A stretch of 16,412 nucleotides of DNA from an uncultured bacterium (lineage in GTDB: Bacteria; Actinomycetota; Actinomycetes; S36-B12): assembly GCA_903908025.1 (NCBI GenBank), contig CAIVQM010000348.1:1-16412 (forward strand), given 5' to 3'. Shown piece after piece: positions 1 through 7,255 of this stretch. The notes below the pieces were generated by a model. That model searched no databases. It was not told the origin of the DNA and was given only the letters and a program-made list of their open reading frames with translations. The first letter of the stretch is position 1; every line of letters starts with the position of its first letter. The translations under genes were made by a program, and so were the position numbers.

Positions 1-77
1 CGGCCGCCGGTTACGGCCAGGAGGCCATGCTGCTGGGCCTGGCGTACGAGCTGGAGGCGGCCGCACCGTGGCGGTGA
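1..77 (+). CDS. C-terminal fragment of a probable amidase-family enzyme (host flank)
   Basis: An open frame begins before the window; the first full codon is at base 3. It runs 24 codons to a TGA at 75-77 and ends with residues EAMLLGLAYELEAAAPWR. A hydrophobic helix, then L-E-x-A-x-P-W close to the C-terminus, is what amidase-signature enzymes often look like at their very end. This gene is on the strand opposite the phage operon and does not resemble a phage gene, so I infer bacterial chromosome flanking a prophage. Only 24 residues are available, so the family call is tentative; the reading frame could also be chance in GC-rich DNA. Confidence 0.4.
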   Translation, partial: AAGYGQEAMLLGLAYELEAAAPWR

Positions 78-251
78 ACTACCCTATGGATAACGCCGAT
101 AATGTGCATTATGACATTACGGCGGCAAACGCCTGGTGGCCTCTGTAGTTGTTAGGTGTGTGGCGACGGGAATCCCGTCACTTCGGAATATAGGGGTATT
201 TGGGGTTCTGTTGCGCGGGACACGCGGAAAGTCTCGCCGTACCGTGGAGGC
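78..251. other. Gene-free left boundary region, candidate attachment junction
   Basis: This stretch separates the amidase-like fragment from the first phage-side gene. Its first part (about 85-120) is visibly richer in A+T than the rest of the window. It holds a GGCG-GCAAA-CGCC stem at 121-133 without a following T-run, and a 15-base palindrome at 165-179. I see no tRNA or tmRNA piece that would mark a classic attachment site. If this is a prophage, the att core should lie here or a little further right, but nothing in one window can identify it. Confidence 0.35.
165..179. repeat. Short perfect palindrome GACGGGA-A-TCCCGTC
   Basis: Seven-base arms flank a single A. The element lies 73 bases before the start of the plus-strand membrane protein gene. 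It could be an operator, a weak hairpin or part of an attachment site. No T-tract follows on either strand, so an intrinsic terminator is unlikely. Its function is unknown. Confidence 0.4.
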
Positions 252-458
252 ATGACGGGGATCCAAGGCACAGGAAAGTACGAAGGCTTCGTGTGGAACG
301 GCCGCGCTTGGGTCGATCCCTCGAGCGGCGAACGCGGCAGGTTCAATCCATGGGAACGGACACACTGGGCGTGGCGGGCATTCTTTGTCCTGCTTGCCGG
401 CGGCCTGTGTGTCTACTTCGGAATCGTGATCGGGATCTTTACCGGGTCATTCGACTAG
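252..458 (+). CDS. Small membrane protein, convergent to the phage operon
   Basis: This 68-residue protein is unknown to me. Its N-terminal half is polar and aromatic (KYEGFVWNGRAWVDP), which looks like a small soluble head domain. Residues about 45-65 (AFFVLLAGGLCVYFGIVIGIF) form one strong transmembrane helix, and a few residues follow. I chose the ATG at 252; an in-frame GTG at 156 would add 32 residues without evident homology. GGAGG lies only one base before the ATG, so the ribosome binding site is poorly spaced. It is the only complete plus-strand gene, and its stop overlaps the endolysin stop by four bases. A lone opposite-strand gene at a prophage end is often expressed in the lysogen, for example for superinfection exclusion, but no direct sign of that role is visible. 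It could also be a host gene. Confidence 0.6.
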   Translation: MTGIQGTGKYEGFVWNGRAWVDPSSGERGRFNPWERTHWAWRAFFVLLAGGLCVYFGIVIGIFTGSFD

Positions 459-1069
459 GCCGGCAAGAATCCGTGCGTGTCGATCATCTGGGTTATCTGC
501 GGGTTCGTGTAGCGGGTGTCGATCTTGCGCGTCGTCCAGTCCTTGTGCTGTGGGCGGCGGAGTAGCCCAATGTTCGGCCAGCCGGCCGCCTGACGGCAGG
601 CCCGTAGCAGGAAGACCAGGCTTTCCTCCTGGGCATGTGTGAAGTCCCGCGATAGGCCCTTGGACATGATCTCGACCCCGAGCATGTAGTCATTGCCCTG
701 GTCTTTCGGGATCCGCAGCTGCGACCAGGGCGCTTTCCCGGCGAAGGTACCTAGGCCCGCGTGCCACACGGCATAGGCGCTGTGGACGTATACGGTCCCG
801 TCACGATCGAGGGTGAAGTTGGCGGCCGGGACCTCGTAGTGGGTCTGGATGAATGCGATGACGTTCTTATTCGCGCCTTTCTGGTTGCCGGGCGCGTTCG
901 GGTTCTGGGATGCGGTCGCAGCTGCGGCGGTGTGATGGAGCATGAGTGCCCGGGGTGTGCCGCCCGGCCAGGCGCCTCTGCGCTGAACATCCCACCGAGG
1001 CAGGAACGTCAGCCAGGAGGGTCCGAGGTGGTCGAGTAGGCCGGCCTTGAGGTCGGCAGCGAATGTCAT
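455..1069 (-). CDS. Endolysin, N-acetylmuramoyl-L-alanine amidase (Amidase_2/PGRP fold)
   Basis: This 204-residue enzyme is predicted to cut the bond between muramic acid and the stem peptide for host lysis. The Amidase_2 fold is shown by LMLHHTA with zinc-ligand candidates H45/H46, a TLDRDGTVYVH strand pair at 86-96, HAGLG at 103-107, GVEI at 131-134, and a C-terminal HKDWTTRKID (175-184) that matches the usual H-x-x-W-x-x-x-K-x-D zinc/catalytic motif. There is no signal peptide and no separate cell-wall binding domain; the last 20 residues only close the amidase fold. Export would therefore depend on the holin. Its ATG overlaps the holin stop (ATGA), so the two are translationally coupled. 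It is the last gene of the late operon. Confidence 0.92.
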   Translation of the reverse strand: MTFAADLKAGLLDHLGPSWLTFLPRWDVQRRGAWPGGTPRALMLHHTAAAATASQNPNAPGNQKGANKNVIAFIQTHYEVPAANFTLDRDGTVYVHSAYAVWHAGLGTFAGKAPWSQLRIPKDQGNDYMLGVEIMSKGLSRDFTHAQEESLVFLLRACRQAAGWPNIGLLRRPQHKDWTTRKIDTRYTNPQITQMIDTHGFLPA

Positions 1070-1239
1070 GGCTTCGGGGTGTTCACGAACGCGAGGCCGC
1101 CGATGAATACGGCGTTCGCGAGGCCGATGAGTGCCACTGCCAGTTCGTCACTGGCCCATCCGGCGATGACGAGGATGGGGATAAGTGCGATGGATACGCC
1201 GTACAGGTACTTGCGCCATTTACTCGGAATGTTCGGCAT
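1066..1239 (-). CDS. Holin-like protein with two transmembrane helices
   Basis: This is a 57-residue protein. A short basic N-terminus (MPNIPSKWRK) is followed by two hydrophobic stretches, about residues 12-28 and 33-51, separated by a short acidic turn (SDE). Small size, two helices and its place directly before the amidase make it the holin that lets the lysin through the inner membrane. The ATG at 1239 has a strong GGAGGGG upstream, and the gene overlaps the preceding DUF2746-like gene by 20 bases. The frame is open further upstream, but without hydrophobic or conserved sequence. Confidence 0.8.
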   Translation of the reverse strand: MPNIPSKWRKYLYGVSIALIPILVIAGWASDELAVALIGLANAVFIGGLAFVNTPKP

Positions 1240-1516
1240 CGGGTCCCCTCCGTTCGGGGCCGACGAACGGCAGCTGCTCCCGGCGCCGGTCCCGCTGATG
1301 GTTGATGAGGTGCTGTAGGAACATGGACTTGACCTCGAGCAGGTCGCCTTCGATCCGGGTCCACTGGTCTTTGGCGGTCGATCCCCCGTTTTCCTTGAAC
1401 TCATTGCGGGTCTTCGCTAACTCGGTCCTGATGTACCAGCCGAGGGCCGCGAGGAGGATCGCGAAAATGGACAGGATCGCCAGCCAGTCCCCCGGCGTGT
1501 CCGTCCACGTTCCCAT
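1220..1516 (-). CDS. DUF2746-like membrane/coiled-coil protein of the lysis cassette
   Basis: This is a 98-residue protein. One transmembrane helix spans about residues 11-28 (WLAILSIFAILLAALGWYI). A charged, probably coiled-coil tail follows (RTELAKTRNEFKENGG and beyond), then a basic C-terminus. This layout fits the DUF2746 family found next to holins and lysins in many actinobacteriophages; the precise role there (second holin, antiholin or spanin-like helper) is not settled. The ATG at 1516 is preceded by AAGAAGGGAA. The tail overlaps the holin gene, which suggests coupled expression of the membrane pair. Confidence 0.72.
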   Translation of the reverse strand: MGTWTDTPGDWLAILSIFAILLAALGWYIRTELAKTRNEFKENGGSTAKDQWTRIEGDLLEVKSMFLQHLINHQRDRRREQLPFVGPERRGPDAEHSE

Positions 1517-1538
1517 TACTCAGTTCCCTTCTTGGCGC

Positions 1539-2123
1539 TCAATGGTTGAGCGCGTCGATAGCAGCCTTCGCGATCGCCAGCCCGTACTCCGTGGCGGTGT
1601 CGTAGTCGTCGATGTCGAGGTCAGTCCGGTGATCGTTGTCAGGGATCGCATCCCGTGCCTCGGCACGACCTGTCGCCCTGCCTAGCGCGAAGCCGTCGAA
1701 GTCCTCCGACTCGACGAGTGCTCGGGCCGACTGAAGCATCTCGACGAGGACACGCATGTCCCACGGCGTGAGCGTCGCGCTGACTGCCCCGTAGCCCTCT
1801 CCAGCCGGGGCCACGCTGGTTGGCAGTGACGGGGCAGCGGACAGGAGTGACGCTGCGTCCGTCGATGAGGTCTTGTCGGCGCCGTTGAACGCGCCTTGCT
1901 CGATGACTTCCGCGAACCCGTAGGCCCACGCCCCGGCCTCCTCGGAAGGATGCTGGGTGACATCGCGGAGGTAGGCCACGATCCGTTCCCGTTCGTCACG
2001 CTGGCCCTGCTGGTAGACCGGATCGTCCTCGCCCACACTCGACAGGAAGTCGGCTAGCGCCTCCCGGTGTCCGCGCTCGTATGCTTCCGACTCGGCCACC
2101 GTGTAGATCGGGATGTCAGTCAC
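1539..2123 (-). CDS. Hypothetical protein between tail genes and lysis cassette
   Basis: I do not recognise this 194-residue acidic protein. It has three similar amphipathic pieces with spaced Gly/Arg/Glu residues: YERGHREALADFL near residue 15, YQQGQRDERERIVAYL near 37, and FALGRATGRAEARDAI near 145. Between them lies an Ala/Ser/Pro-rich low-complexity stretch (about 85-110). The last 30 residues contain DNDHRTDLDIDDYD, followed by a helix. No membrane segment is visible. The start is GTG at 2123, chosen because GGGAGG lies 8-9 bases upstream; a nearby ATG leads at once to a stop. Position suggests a late protein, perhaps virion-associated, but the sequence does not show it. Confidence 0.7.
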   Translation of the reverse strand: MTDIPIYTVAESEAYERGHREALADFLSSVGEDDPVYQQGQRDERERIVAYLRDVTQHPSEEAGAWAYGFAEVIEQGAFNGADKTSSTDAASLLSAAPSLPTSVAPAGEGYGAVSATLTPWDMRVLVEMLQSARALVESEDFDGFALGRATGRAEARDAIPDNDHRTDLDIDDYDTATEYGLAIAKAAIDALNH

Positions 2124-2164
2124 GCCTCATCCTCCCTGCTAGGTCTGACTAGTGCTGTTGGCGC

Positions 2165-2431
2165 TCAGAGTGCTTCTGTGACGTTGGCCTGCATCGCCAT
2201 GAGTTCACTAGCACCATCGGCCTTGCCGCGTGCGTAGTCATTCATGGGTGCCGAGAACACCTTGCCGTCCCAGACCGACCCGATGGCGGGGGGTGTCTCG
2301 GTGGGCAGGTAGGTGGAGGGGTCGCCACCCCACAGGTCGGCAAGGAACTGCGCCCCACCTGTTTCGGCTTCGGCGAGAACGTGGATGTCCACGACCGATC
2401 CGGTGTCGTTGATGCGTGCGTACAGAGCCAT
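2165..2431 (-). CDS. Small tail-associated hypothetical protein
   Basis: This is an 88-residue protein. The N-terminal half (MALYARINDTGSVVDIHVL) looks like a short beta hairpin. The middle has GSVWDGKVFSAP, a turn seen in small proteins that follow tail-fibre genes and in tail-fibre tip or assembly proteins. The C-terminal 25 residues are helical. GAGGGG lies seven bases before the ATG. It sits 11 bases after the glycine-rich fibre gene, so a role in fibre assembly or as a fibre tip component is a reasonable inference, but not proven. Confidence 0.7.
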   Translation of the reverse strand: MALYARINDTGSVVDIHVLAEAETGGAQFLADLWGGDPSTYLPTETPPAIGSVWDGKVFSAPMNDYARGKADGASELMAMQANVTEAL

Positions 2432-2442
2432 GTGACGCCCCT

Positions 2443-3465
2443 CTATCCGATAACCACGATGACGATGCCGGAGCCGCCGTTGCCGGACGCGCTGCCTGAC
2501 GATCCGCCCGACCCGCCGCCGGTATTGGCTGCTGCGCTGGCGCTGGCACCGGTGTAGACGCCCTTGGTGCCGCCGCCTGCGCCGCCCGCGCCGCCTGTAT
2601 CGGCCCCCGGGGATGACCCGCCGCCGCCGCCGCCTTTCTGTACTGCTGCGCCCGTGGAGTCGAACCCGGTCACGCTAATCCCCGCGCCGCCTGCGCCGCC
2701 CGTGTCGGATGCGGCGTTGCCGCCGACTGCGCCTGTGCCGCCACCGCCGCCGCCACCCCGTAGGGTCTGTGTGGCGCTGGAGAATGAGTCGCCGCCCGCG
2801 AAGTTCTGTAAGGCTGGGCCGCCGGTGTTGTTCGTTGTTGATGAGCCATAAGCCCCTCCACCACACCCGCCGGTCTGTGCGGTGCCAGTGATATCACCCC
2901 CTCCGCCCCCGACGCTGGCGTATGGGCCGAGACGGGAAAAGCCGCCCTGAGCGCCGCTCGTGGAATCCGTGGATGTTCCCGCCGCACCGGCCCCGACCTT
3001 GATGGCATGAGTGCCGGTTGTCAGCAGCGCGGAGGCTGTCTGCAATAGCCCACCGCCACCGCCGCCACCCGCGCCGCCCGTGGTGATACGTGCGCCGGAG
3101 CCTCCGCCAGCCAGGAGGTAGACGCCCGCAAAACCATCGGTAACCGTTATGGTCCCGTCGCCGGTGAACGTGTAGTAAGTCTTGCCGCCTGCGCTGGTGA
3201 TTGTGGGGCTGCCCGTGGTCCCTGAGACGGTTGCACGGGCACCGCTAAAAGACACCCACGCGGTCCCGTTCCACATCTTTGCGATGGTCGTCGCGCCGGT
3301 CGTATCGACCCACACATCGCCTTCGGCGGGGGTCGCGGGCGCGGTGTCGCTGACCTTACTTGTCCACTTGGCCGCCAAAGCGCCGTCGAGGTACGTCGCT
3401 ACCGCTAGTGATTTCGCTGGCCACGCCGACACAAGGTCGGATGACACGGCATACGGGGTTCCCAT
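2443..3465 (-). CDS. Glycine-rich tail fibre / receptor-binding protein
   Basis: This is a 340-residue protein. The N-terminal 35 residues (MGTPYAVSSDLVSAWPAKSL...) resemble the attachment segment of siphovirus tail fibres. Next is a short module with EGDVWVDTTGATTIAKMWNGTAWVSF (about 49-74), then a beta-rich piece at 76-118. From about 119 to the end the protein is glycine-rich with repeated GG and GGGGGGG tracts. It closes with GGSGIVIVVIG, the hydrophobic ending typical of glycine-rich fibre domains. Such domains can form polyglycine helix bundles at fibre tips that bind host receptors. AAAGGAA lies six bases before the ATG. A frame error in a GC-rich repeat is possible, but the frame stays open throughout. 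Confidence 0.82.
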   Translation of the reverse strand: MGTPYAVSSDLVSAWPAKSLAVATYLDGALAAKWTSKVSDTAPATPAEGDVWVDTTGATTIAKMWNGTAWVSFSGARATVSGTTGSPTITSAGGKTYYTFTGDGTITVTDGFAGVYLLAGGGSGARITTGGAGGGGGGGLLQTASALLTTGTHAIKVGAGAAGTSTDSTSGAQGGFSRLGPYASVGGGGGDITGTAQTGGCGGGAYGSSTTNNTGGPALQNFAGGDSFSSATQTLRGGGGGGGTGAVGGNAASDTGGAGGAGISVTGFDSTGAAVQKGGGGGGSSPGADTGGAGGAGGGTKGVYTGASASAAANTGGGSGGSSGSASGNGGSGIVIVVIG

Positions 3466-3477
3466 GGGTGTTCCTTT

Positions 3478-4704
3478 CTAGGCGGCCAGGTCGTCCGGGA
3501 GGACGACGTCGTACCACTGGACGGATGGACTGGCGGCGGACCATGCCAGGGCCGGATTCACTGCAATCCATTCGGCCATGGCGTAGGAGTAGCGGGGATC
3601 GGACAGGGACAGGACGAGGGTGTGGCCGCCGGGGATGTAGGTCTCCGACCAGCCTTCGACGACGCCGAGGTATTCGGTGTCCGGGGCCGGCTGTGGGAGG
3701 TCCTGCACTAGGACGCGGTCGCCGGTGACCAGGGCGAGGACGGCCGCCTGGTCGACAGACTCGAGGAGGTCGACGCGGACCTGTATCTGCTGGAGATCCC
3801 AGCGCGGGACGGACTGGGCGGTGATGAGGTTCCCGGCGCGGGTCGAGGCGTCGAGGGGGTCGGCCAGTGTCGTCGTCAGCTGCGCGGCGCGTAGGCCGTG
3901 GACGGCGATCGAGGTGGGGTCGGTTTCTTGGATTGTGTCTTGGGGGGCGAGGTCACCGTAGGAAACGGTGATGTCATTGACCACGGTCAGGACGTTGTTG
4001 CGCCAGATAGGTTCCCAAACGACGCCGTTGCCGGGAAGGGTCACGGGGATCGGTGCTGCCGTCCCGATCGTGTAGGCCTCGTCGTAGGTGATCGCTGAGA
4101 GGTCCGCCCAGGTGTCGGGCATGTATGCCCAGGTCGCCGGGTTGTAGTCGTATCCGCGTCGGGAGTACGACTCGAAAAGGATCTGCCCGTTTGGGAGGTC
4201 GGCCATGGTTGCGCCGGTCGACAGGCATAGGGCGGACAGGGATGAGGCGGCGTCGGCCGGCGCGGGATCTGCTGCCAGGAGGATCATCATCGGGTCGCTG
4301 TTCGCGGTGTAGGCCAGGCCGGTCTCGGTCAGGATGTTGTCGACGCGGGCCTCGAGGGATTCTTCGGCGTAGCCGGCCGCGCCGACGGTGATGTAGCCGA
4401 GCTGCGACAAGGTGCCCATGGCGAGGATCGTCGTCCGGGTGAAAGGGTTTCCGAGAGTGTCAGCGGTGTGGACGATGTCCATGTCTGTGACGGCGCCGGT
4501 GAATCGTTCGACCCCGTAGGCATCGATCGTGAGGATATCGGAGATCGAGCCGACGAGGGTTCCGCCGGTCTGGGTGTAAATGATCTGGGCGGACGACGCC
4601 TGCGGACTGTCCGACACGTCGTTACGGCCGTGATCGACGACGACCTGGTACTCCACGGCGTCGAGGTCGAGGGTCGCCCCGCCGAGGGTGATAGTCGAGA
4701 TCAC
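3478..4704 (-). CDS. Minor tail protein, probable tail hub/baseplate component
   Basis: This 408-residue protein follows the tape measure directly, as a tail hub does in siphoviruses. The N-terminal part (to about 100) is beta-rich, with SAQIIYTQTGGTLVGSISD and a FTGAVTDM turn typical of barrel domains. The middle has RVDNILTETGLAY (about 122-134), as in gp27-like hub domains. The end (LVTGDRVLVQDLPQP... YLGVVEGWSETY... HTLVLSLSDPRYSYA) matches the closing segment of phage minor tail proteins. The GTG start overlaps the tape-measure stop (GTGA). A separate distal tail protein is not visible, so this protein may cover that job or it may be missing. Confidence 0.78.
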   Translation of the reverse strand: MISTITLGGATLDLDAVEYQVVVDHGRNDVSDSPQASSAQIIYTQTGGTLVGSISDILTIDAYGVERFTGAVTDMDIVHTADTLGNPFTRTTILAMGTLSQLGYITVGAAGYAEESLEARVDNILTETGLAYTANSDPMMILLAADPAPADAASSLSALCLSTGATMADLPNGQILFESYSRRGYDYNPATWAYMPDTWADLSAITYDEAYTIGTAAPIPVTLPGNGVVWEPIWRNNVLTVVNDITVSYGDLAPQDTIQETDPTSIAVHGLRAAQLTTTLADPLDASTRAGNLITAQSVPRWDLQQIQVRVDLLESVDQAAVLALVTGDRVLVQDLPQPAPDTEYLGVVEGWSETYIPGGHTLVLSLSDPRYSYAMAEWIAVNPALAWSAASPSVQWYDVVLPDDLAA

Positions 4705-6806
4705 TTCAGGACACCCCCGAAGATCGGGACGGAGTAGCCCGATCGGGCGTTCGTGTTGTAGATGATGCGGCTGATCGCCGTCCCGACGGTCTGGTCAGTG
4801 ACGGGTGCAGCTGCGGCGGGTGTCGCGGTTCCGGTGCCCGTGCCTTGGAAGACGAGCGCGGCGGCGGAGTCTGCGGCGCGTGCCGACTCAGCGGCTTCCC
4901 TGCGGGCGGTGGCAGCTGCCCCGCTGGCCTTGGCGATCGCGTCTTCAATCTCTGCCCTGATCGCGTCGCCCATCGGCTGCCCGATCGCCCGACCGAGTTT
5001 GTTGAGGCGTTCCTGACTCTTGGAGATCTTCTCGGCCATGCCTTCGACAGCCGATGTGGCCATGTCGATGCCCTGACCATAGAAGGTGTTTTTCAGGGAT
5101 TCGCCCACTCCCCCGGCGAAAATGTCCAGGCCAAGGATCTCGTCCGACATCGTCGGCCCGAGACCTGAGTTGATGATCTCGTCCGCGAGGGCCTTACCGG
5201 CGACGGGGCCTTGGGATGAGCCGACCTCGAGGAGGGAGTTGAGGAGCGCCTGAGAGACCTGGGGATCTTGGGCCAGCGCAGCAAGGGACGAGGCGAAGGC
5301 GCGGGCATCGGAGATCTGCTGCCGCCAGATCTCGACAGCGCCCTTAGCCGTGGCCCCGAGATCATCGCCGGCCTTGTCGGCGGCCTTCGACCAGGCATCC
5401 GACAGGGAAACCGTCCCGGTGATCGCATCCTTCAGGGACAGCGCGTAGGCGTTCGCCTCTGTCGTGATCGACTGGAGTGCGCCGATCGCGGTCTCGAGCT
5501 GCGGGTTCATCTTGTCGAGCATCGCCTGACCGAGTGCATCGACTTTGTTCGTCAGCGTCCCGGTTGCCGATGCAGATGAGCCTGTGTCGAGCACCACCTG
5601 GTGCAGGGTGGCCGAGTAGTCCGTCCACAACTTCGACTGGTTGGCGGTGGCCGTGGCGAGTTTCTCTTGGGCGGCCTGGTTCCCTGAGTAGAAGGAAGCC
5701 CAGTCGCCGGCGGTGGAGGCGGGCGCATTCGCGGGGTGCTTGACACCCGGCTTCTGCACTCCCCATTCGGCGCCGCCCGTCTGGCCGGGGTCACCGCCCG
5801 TGGAGGGACCGGGGCTGCCCATTAGCTCATCCCACGCGGACTGTGCCGACAGGATCGCGTTGTACACGGTGATGATGCCGCCGGACATGAGGGACAGGCT
5901 GTTCAGGAATGGGTCCACCCACCGCTTGTTATCGCCCAGGTCCTCGTACCAGCCGTCCAGTGCGTTCTTCGCGTCCATGATGACGCCGGCGATACCGGCG
6001 ATCGCGGTGACAGTCTCGCCGACCTTAGATCCGACAGCGGACAGGACAGGCTCGAGATCCTTGAGCGTCGACATGAGGTCGTCGGTCTTGCCGTTCGTGT
6101 CGCCCAGGGCTGATAGAAAGCCCCGGCCAAAACTCTCGCTCAGTTCGTCCGCACCGACCTTCAGTCTGGCGAGCTGGCCCTGGTAGCTGGACGCGGCGGT
6201 AGCGGCCTGCCCGCCGAACGTTGTTGCCAGAGCCTCAGTGATGACGTTCATGTCGCCGGTCTTGAGGATCGAGGCGTCGAGGCCGGTCCCGAGTTTGCCC
6301 AGGGCACCGGTGTTCCCGTCATAGGCCTTGCCTAGGGCGTTTGTGACGGCCTCCACGTCCTTACCCGACCCGGCGGCTACGTTGAGGGAAAGGGCCAGGA
6401 GGCGGTCGGCTTCGGTGACGTTCCCGACCGAGCGGAAAAGCCGGTCATAGGCGGGGCGTAGGACATCGTCTGCGACTCCGGACGAGCGGGACAGGGCGTC
6501 GATGTAGTCCTCGACGTGCTGGACATCGTGTGCCGCGCCGAGGTTCTCGAGGGTCTTCGCGAGCTTGTCGGCCGACGCCTCATCAGCGATCGCGGCCTGG
6601 ACGCCGTCAACGCCGAGTTTCACCGCGAGCGCACCGGCGGCAGCTGCGGCTGTGAGCATCGCAGGCCCGAGCATCCCGGACAGTTTCGAGCCCAGTCCCC
6701 CGACACTGCCATCGAATGAGGACAGGTCACGCTTGGCGCCTGTTAGGCCTGAACGGAGTTTCTTCGCGTCGGCCGCGAGGTAGACGGTCAGGGTCTTGCC
6801 GGCCAT
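4701..6806 (-). CDS. Tape measure protein
   Basis: This 701-residue protein sets tail length. The N-terminus (MAGKTLTVYLAADAKKLRSGLTGA) is the usual tape-measure start, and the rest is long, Ala-rich and mostly helical. Hydrophobic segments lie near residues 45-75 (LGPAMLTAAAAAGALAVKLG) and 260-285 (VLSAVGSKVGETVTAIAGIAGVIM). A Pro/Gly-rich break follows near 350-385, then more helix. The C-terminal third has a charged coiled coil and an Ala/Thr/Pro linker (TGTGTATPAAAAP). The ATG at 6806 shares one base with the preceding stop. For a siphovirus, about 0.15 nm per residue would predict a tail of roughly 105 nm (inference). No lysozyme or peptidase domain is visible. Confidence 0.9.
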   Translation of the reverse strand: MAGKTLTVYLAADAKKLRSGLTGAKRDLSSFDGSVGGLGSKLSGMLGPAMLTAAAAAGALAVKLGVDGVQAAIADEASADKLAKTLENLGAAHDVQHVEDYIDALSRSSGVADDVLRPAYDRLFRSVGNVTEADRLLALSLNVAAGSGKDVEAVTNALGKAYDGNTGALGKLGTGLDASILKTGDMNVITEALATTFGGQAATAASSYQGQLARLKVGADELSESFGRGFLSALGDTNGKTDDLMSTLKDLEPVLSAVGSKVGETVTAIAGIAGVIMDAKNALDGWYEDLGDNKRWVDPFLNSLSLMSGGIITVYNAILSAQSAWDELMGSPGPSTGGDPGQTGGAEWGVQKPGVKHPANAPASTAGDWASFYSGNQAAQEKLATATANQSKLWTDYSATLHQVVLDTGSSASATGTLTNKVDALGQAMLDKMNPQLETAIGALQSITTEANAYALSLKDAITGTVSLSDAWSKAADKAGDDLGATAKGAVEIWRQQISDARAFASSLAALAQDPQVSQALLNSLLEVGSSQGPVAGKALADEIINSGLGPTMSDEILGLDIFAGGVGESLKNTFYGQGIDMATSAVEGMAEKISKSQERLNKLGRAIGQPMGDAIRAEIEDAIAKASGAAATARREAAESARAADSAAALVFQGTGTGTATPAAAAPVTDQTVGTAISRIIYNTNARSGYSVPIFGGVLK

Positions 6807-7255
6807 CACATCACCGACCACTTGTTGACGACGGCGTCCAGTGCCTGTCCCCATTCGCGCAACGCTGCCGGGACGTAGCCCTTCGCCTGCCCGATCCAGT
6901 CACCGCCCTCACCGAATGCGGTGGGGACGTGCTGCCCGCCGCGACCCGACTGGCCCTTGTCGGACGGGTAGCGGACCATGGTGGGTGATGCGCCGCCGCG
7001 TAGCTTCTTCCGCTGAGATCCGATGTTGACGCTCGGGAGGCGGTCCCGCTTCACCCGGACACTGTCCGCGATCGTTGGTCCCCACGGCCCCGCCCCATTG
7101 AGCGCAGCTGCACGCCAGGCGGGCGCCATGTGACGTTCCGCGATGACACCGGACGCGGTCCGCAGATCGGCGGCGGCTTCCTTCGGGAATCGGGTCAGGC
7201 CGCGTAGGACATCGTTGAGGCCGACGATGTAGGCATCGGTGGACCTAGCCGCCAT
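6806..7255 (-). CDS. HK97-gp10-like minor tail/neck protein
   Basis: This is a 149-residue basic protein. The start MAARSTDAYIVGLNDVLRGL, followed by a helix (RFPKEAAADLRTASGVIAERHMAPAWRAAA) and later VRVKRDRLPSVNIGSQRKK, resembles the HK97 gp10 family: N-terminal helices, then a beta domain with a V-x-I-G strand. Such genes usually sit between the connectors and the tail terminator; here it lies between the frameshifted chaperone and the tape measure. It overlaps the end of the chaperone frameshift product by 11 bases. Family assignment is by pattern only; it could be another small tail protein. Confidence 0.62.
   Translation of the reverse strand: MAARSTDAYIVGLNDVLRGLTRFPKEAAADLRTASGVIAERHMAPAWRAAALNGAGPWGPTIADSVRVKRDRLPSVNIGSQRKKLRGGASPTMVRYPSDKGQSGRGGQHVPTAFGEGGDWIGQAKGYVPAALREWGQALDAVVNKWSVM

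Noticed and set aside
121..133. GGCG-GCAAA-CGCC stem as a terminator
   Set aside because: The four-pair stem has no T-run on either strand.
78..251. tRNA gene as attachment site
   Set aside because: No cloverleaf could be built and no T-arm GTTCRA motif is present; the GACGGGA palindrome is not part of a tRNA.
2564..2851. Proline-rich plus-strand frame opposite the fibre gene
   Set aside because: Proline runs (CCG/CCC) are the complement of the glycine tracts in the real minus-strand gene; there is no ribosome binding site or domain.
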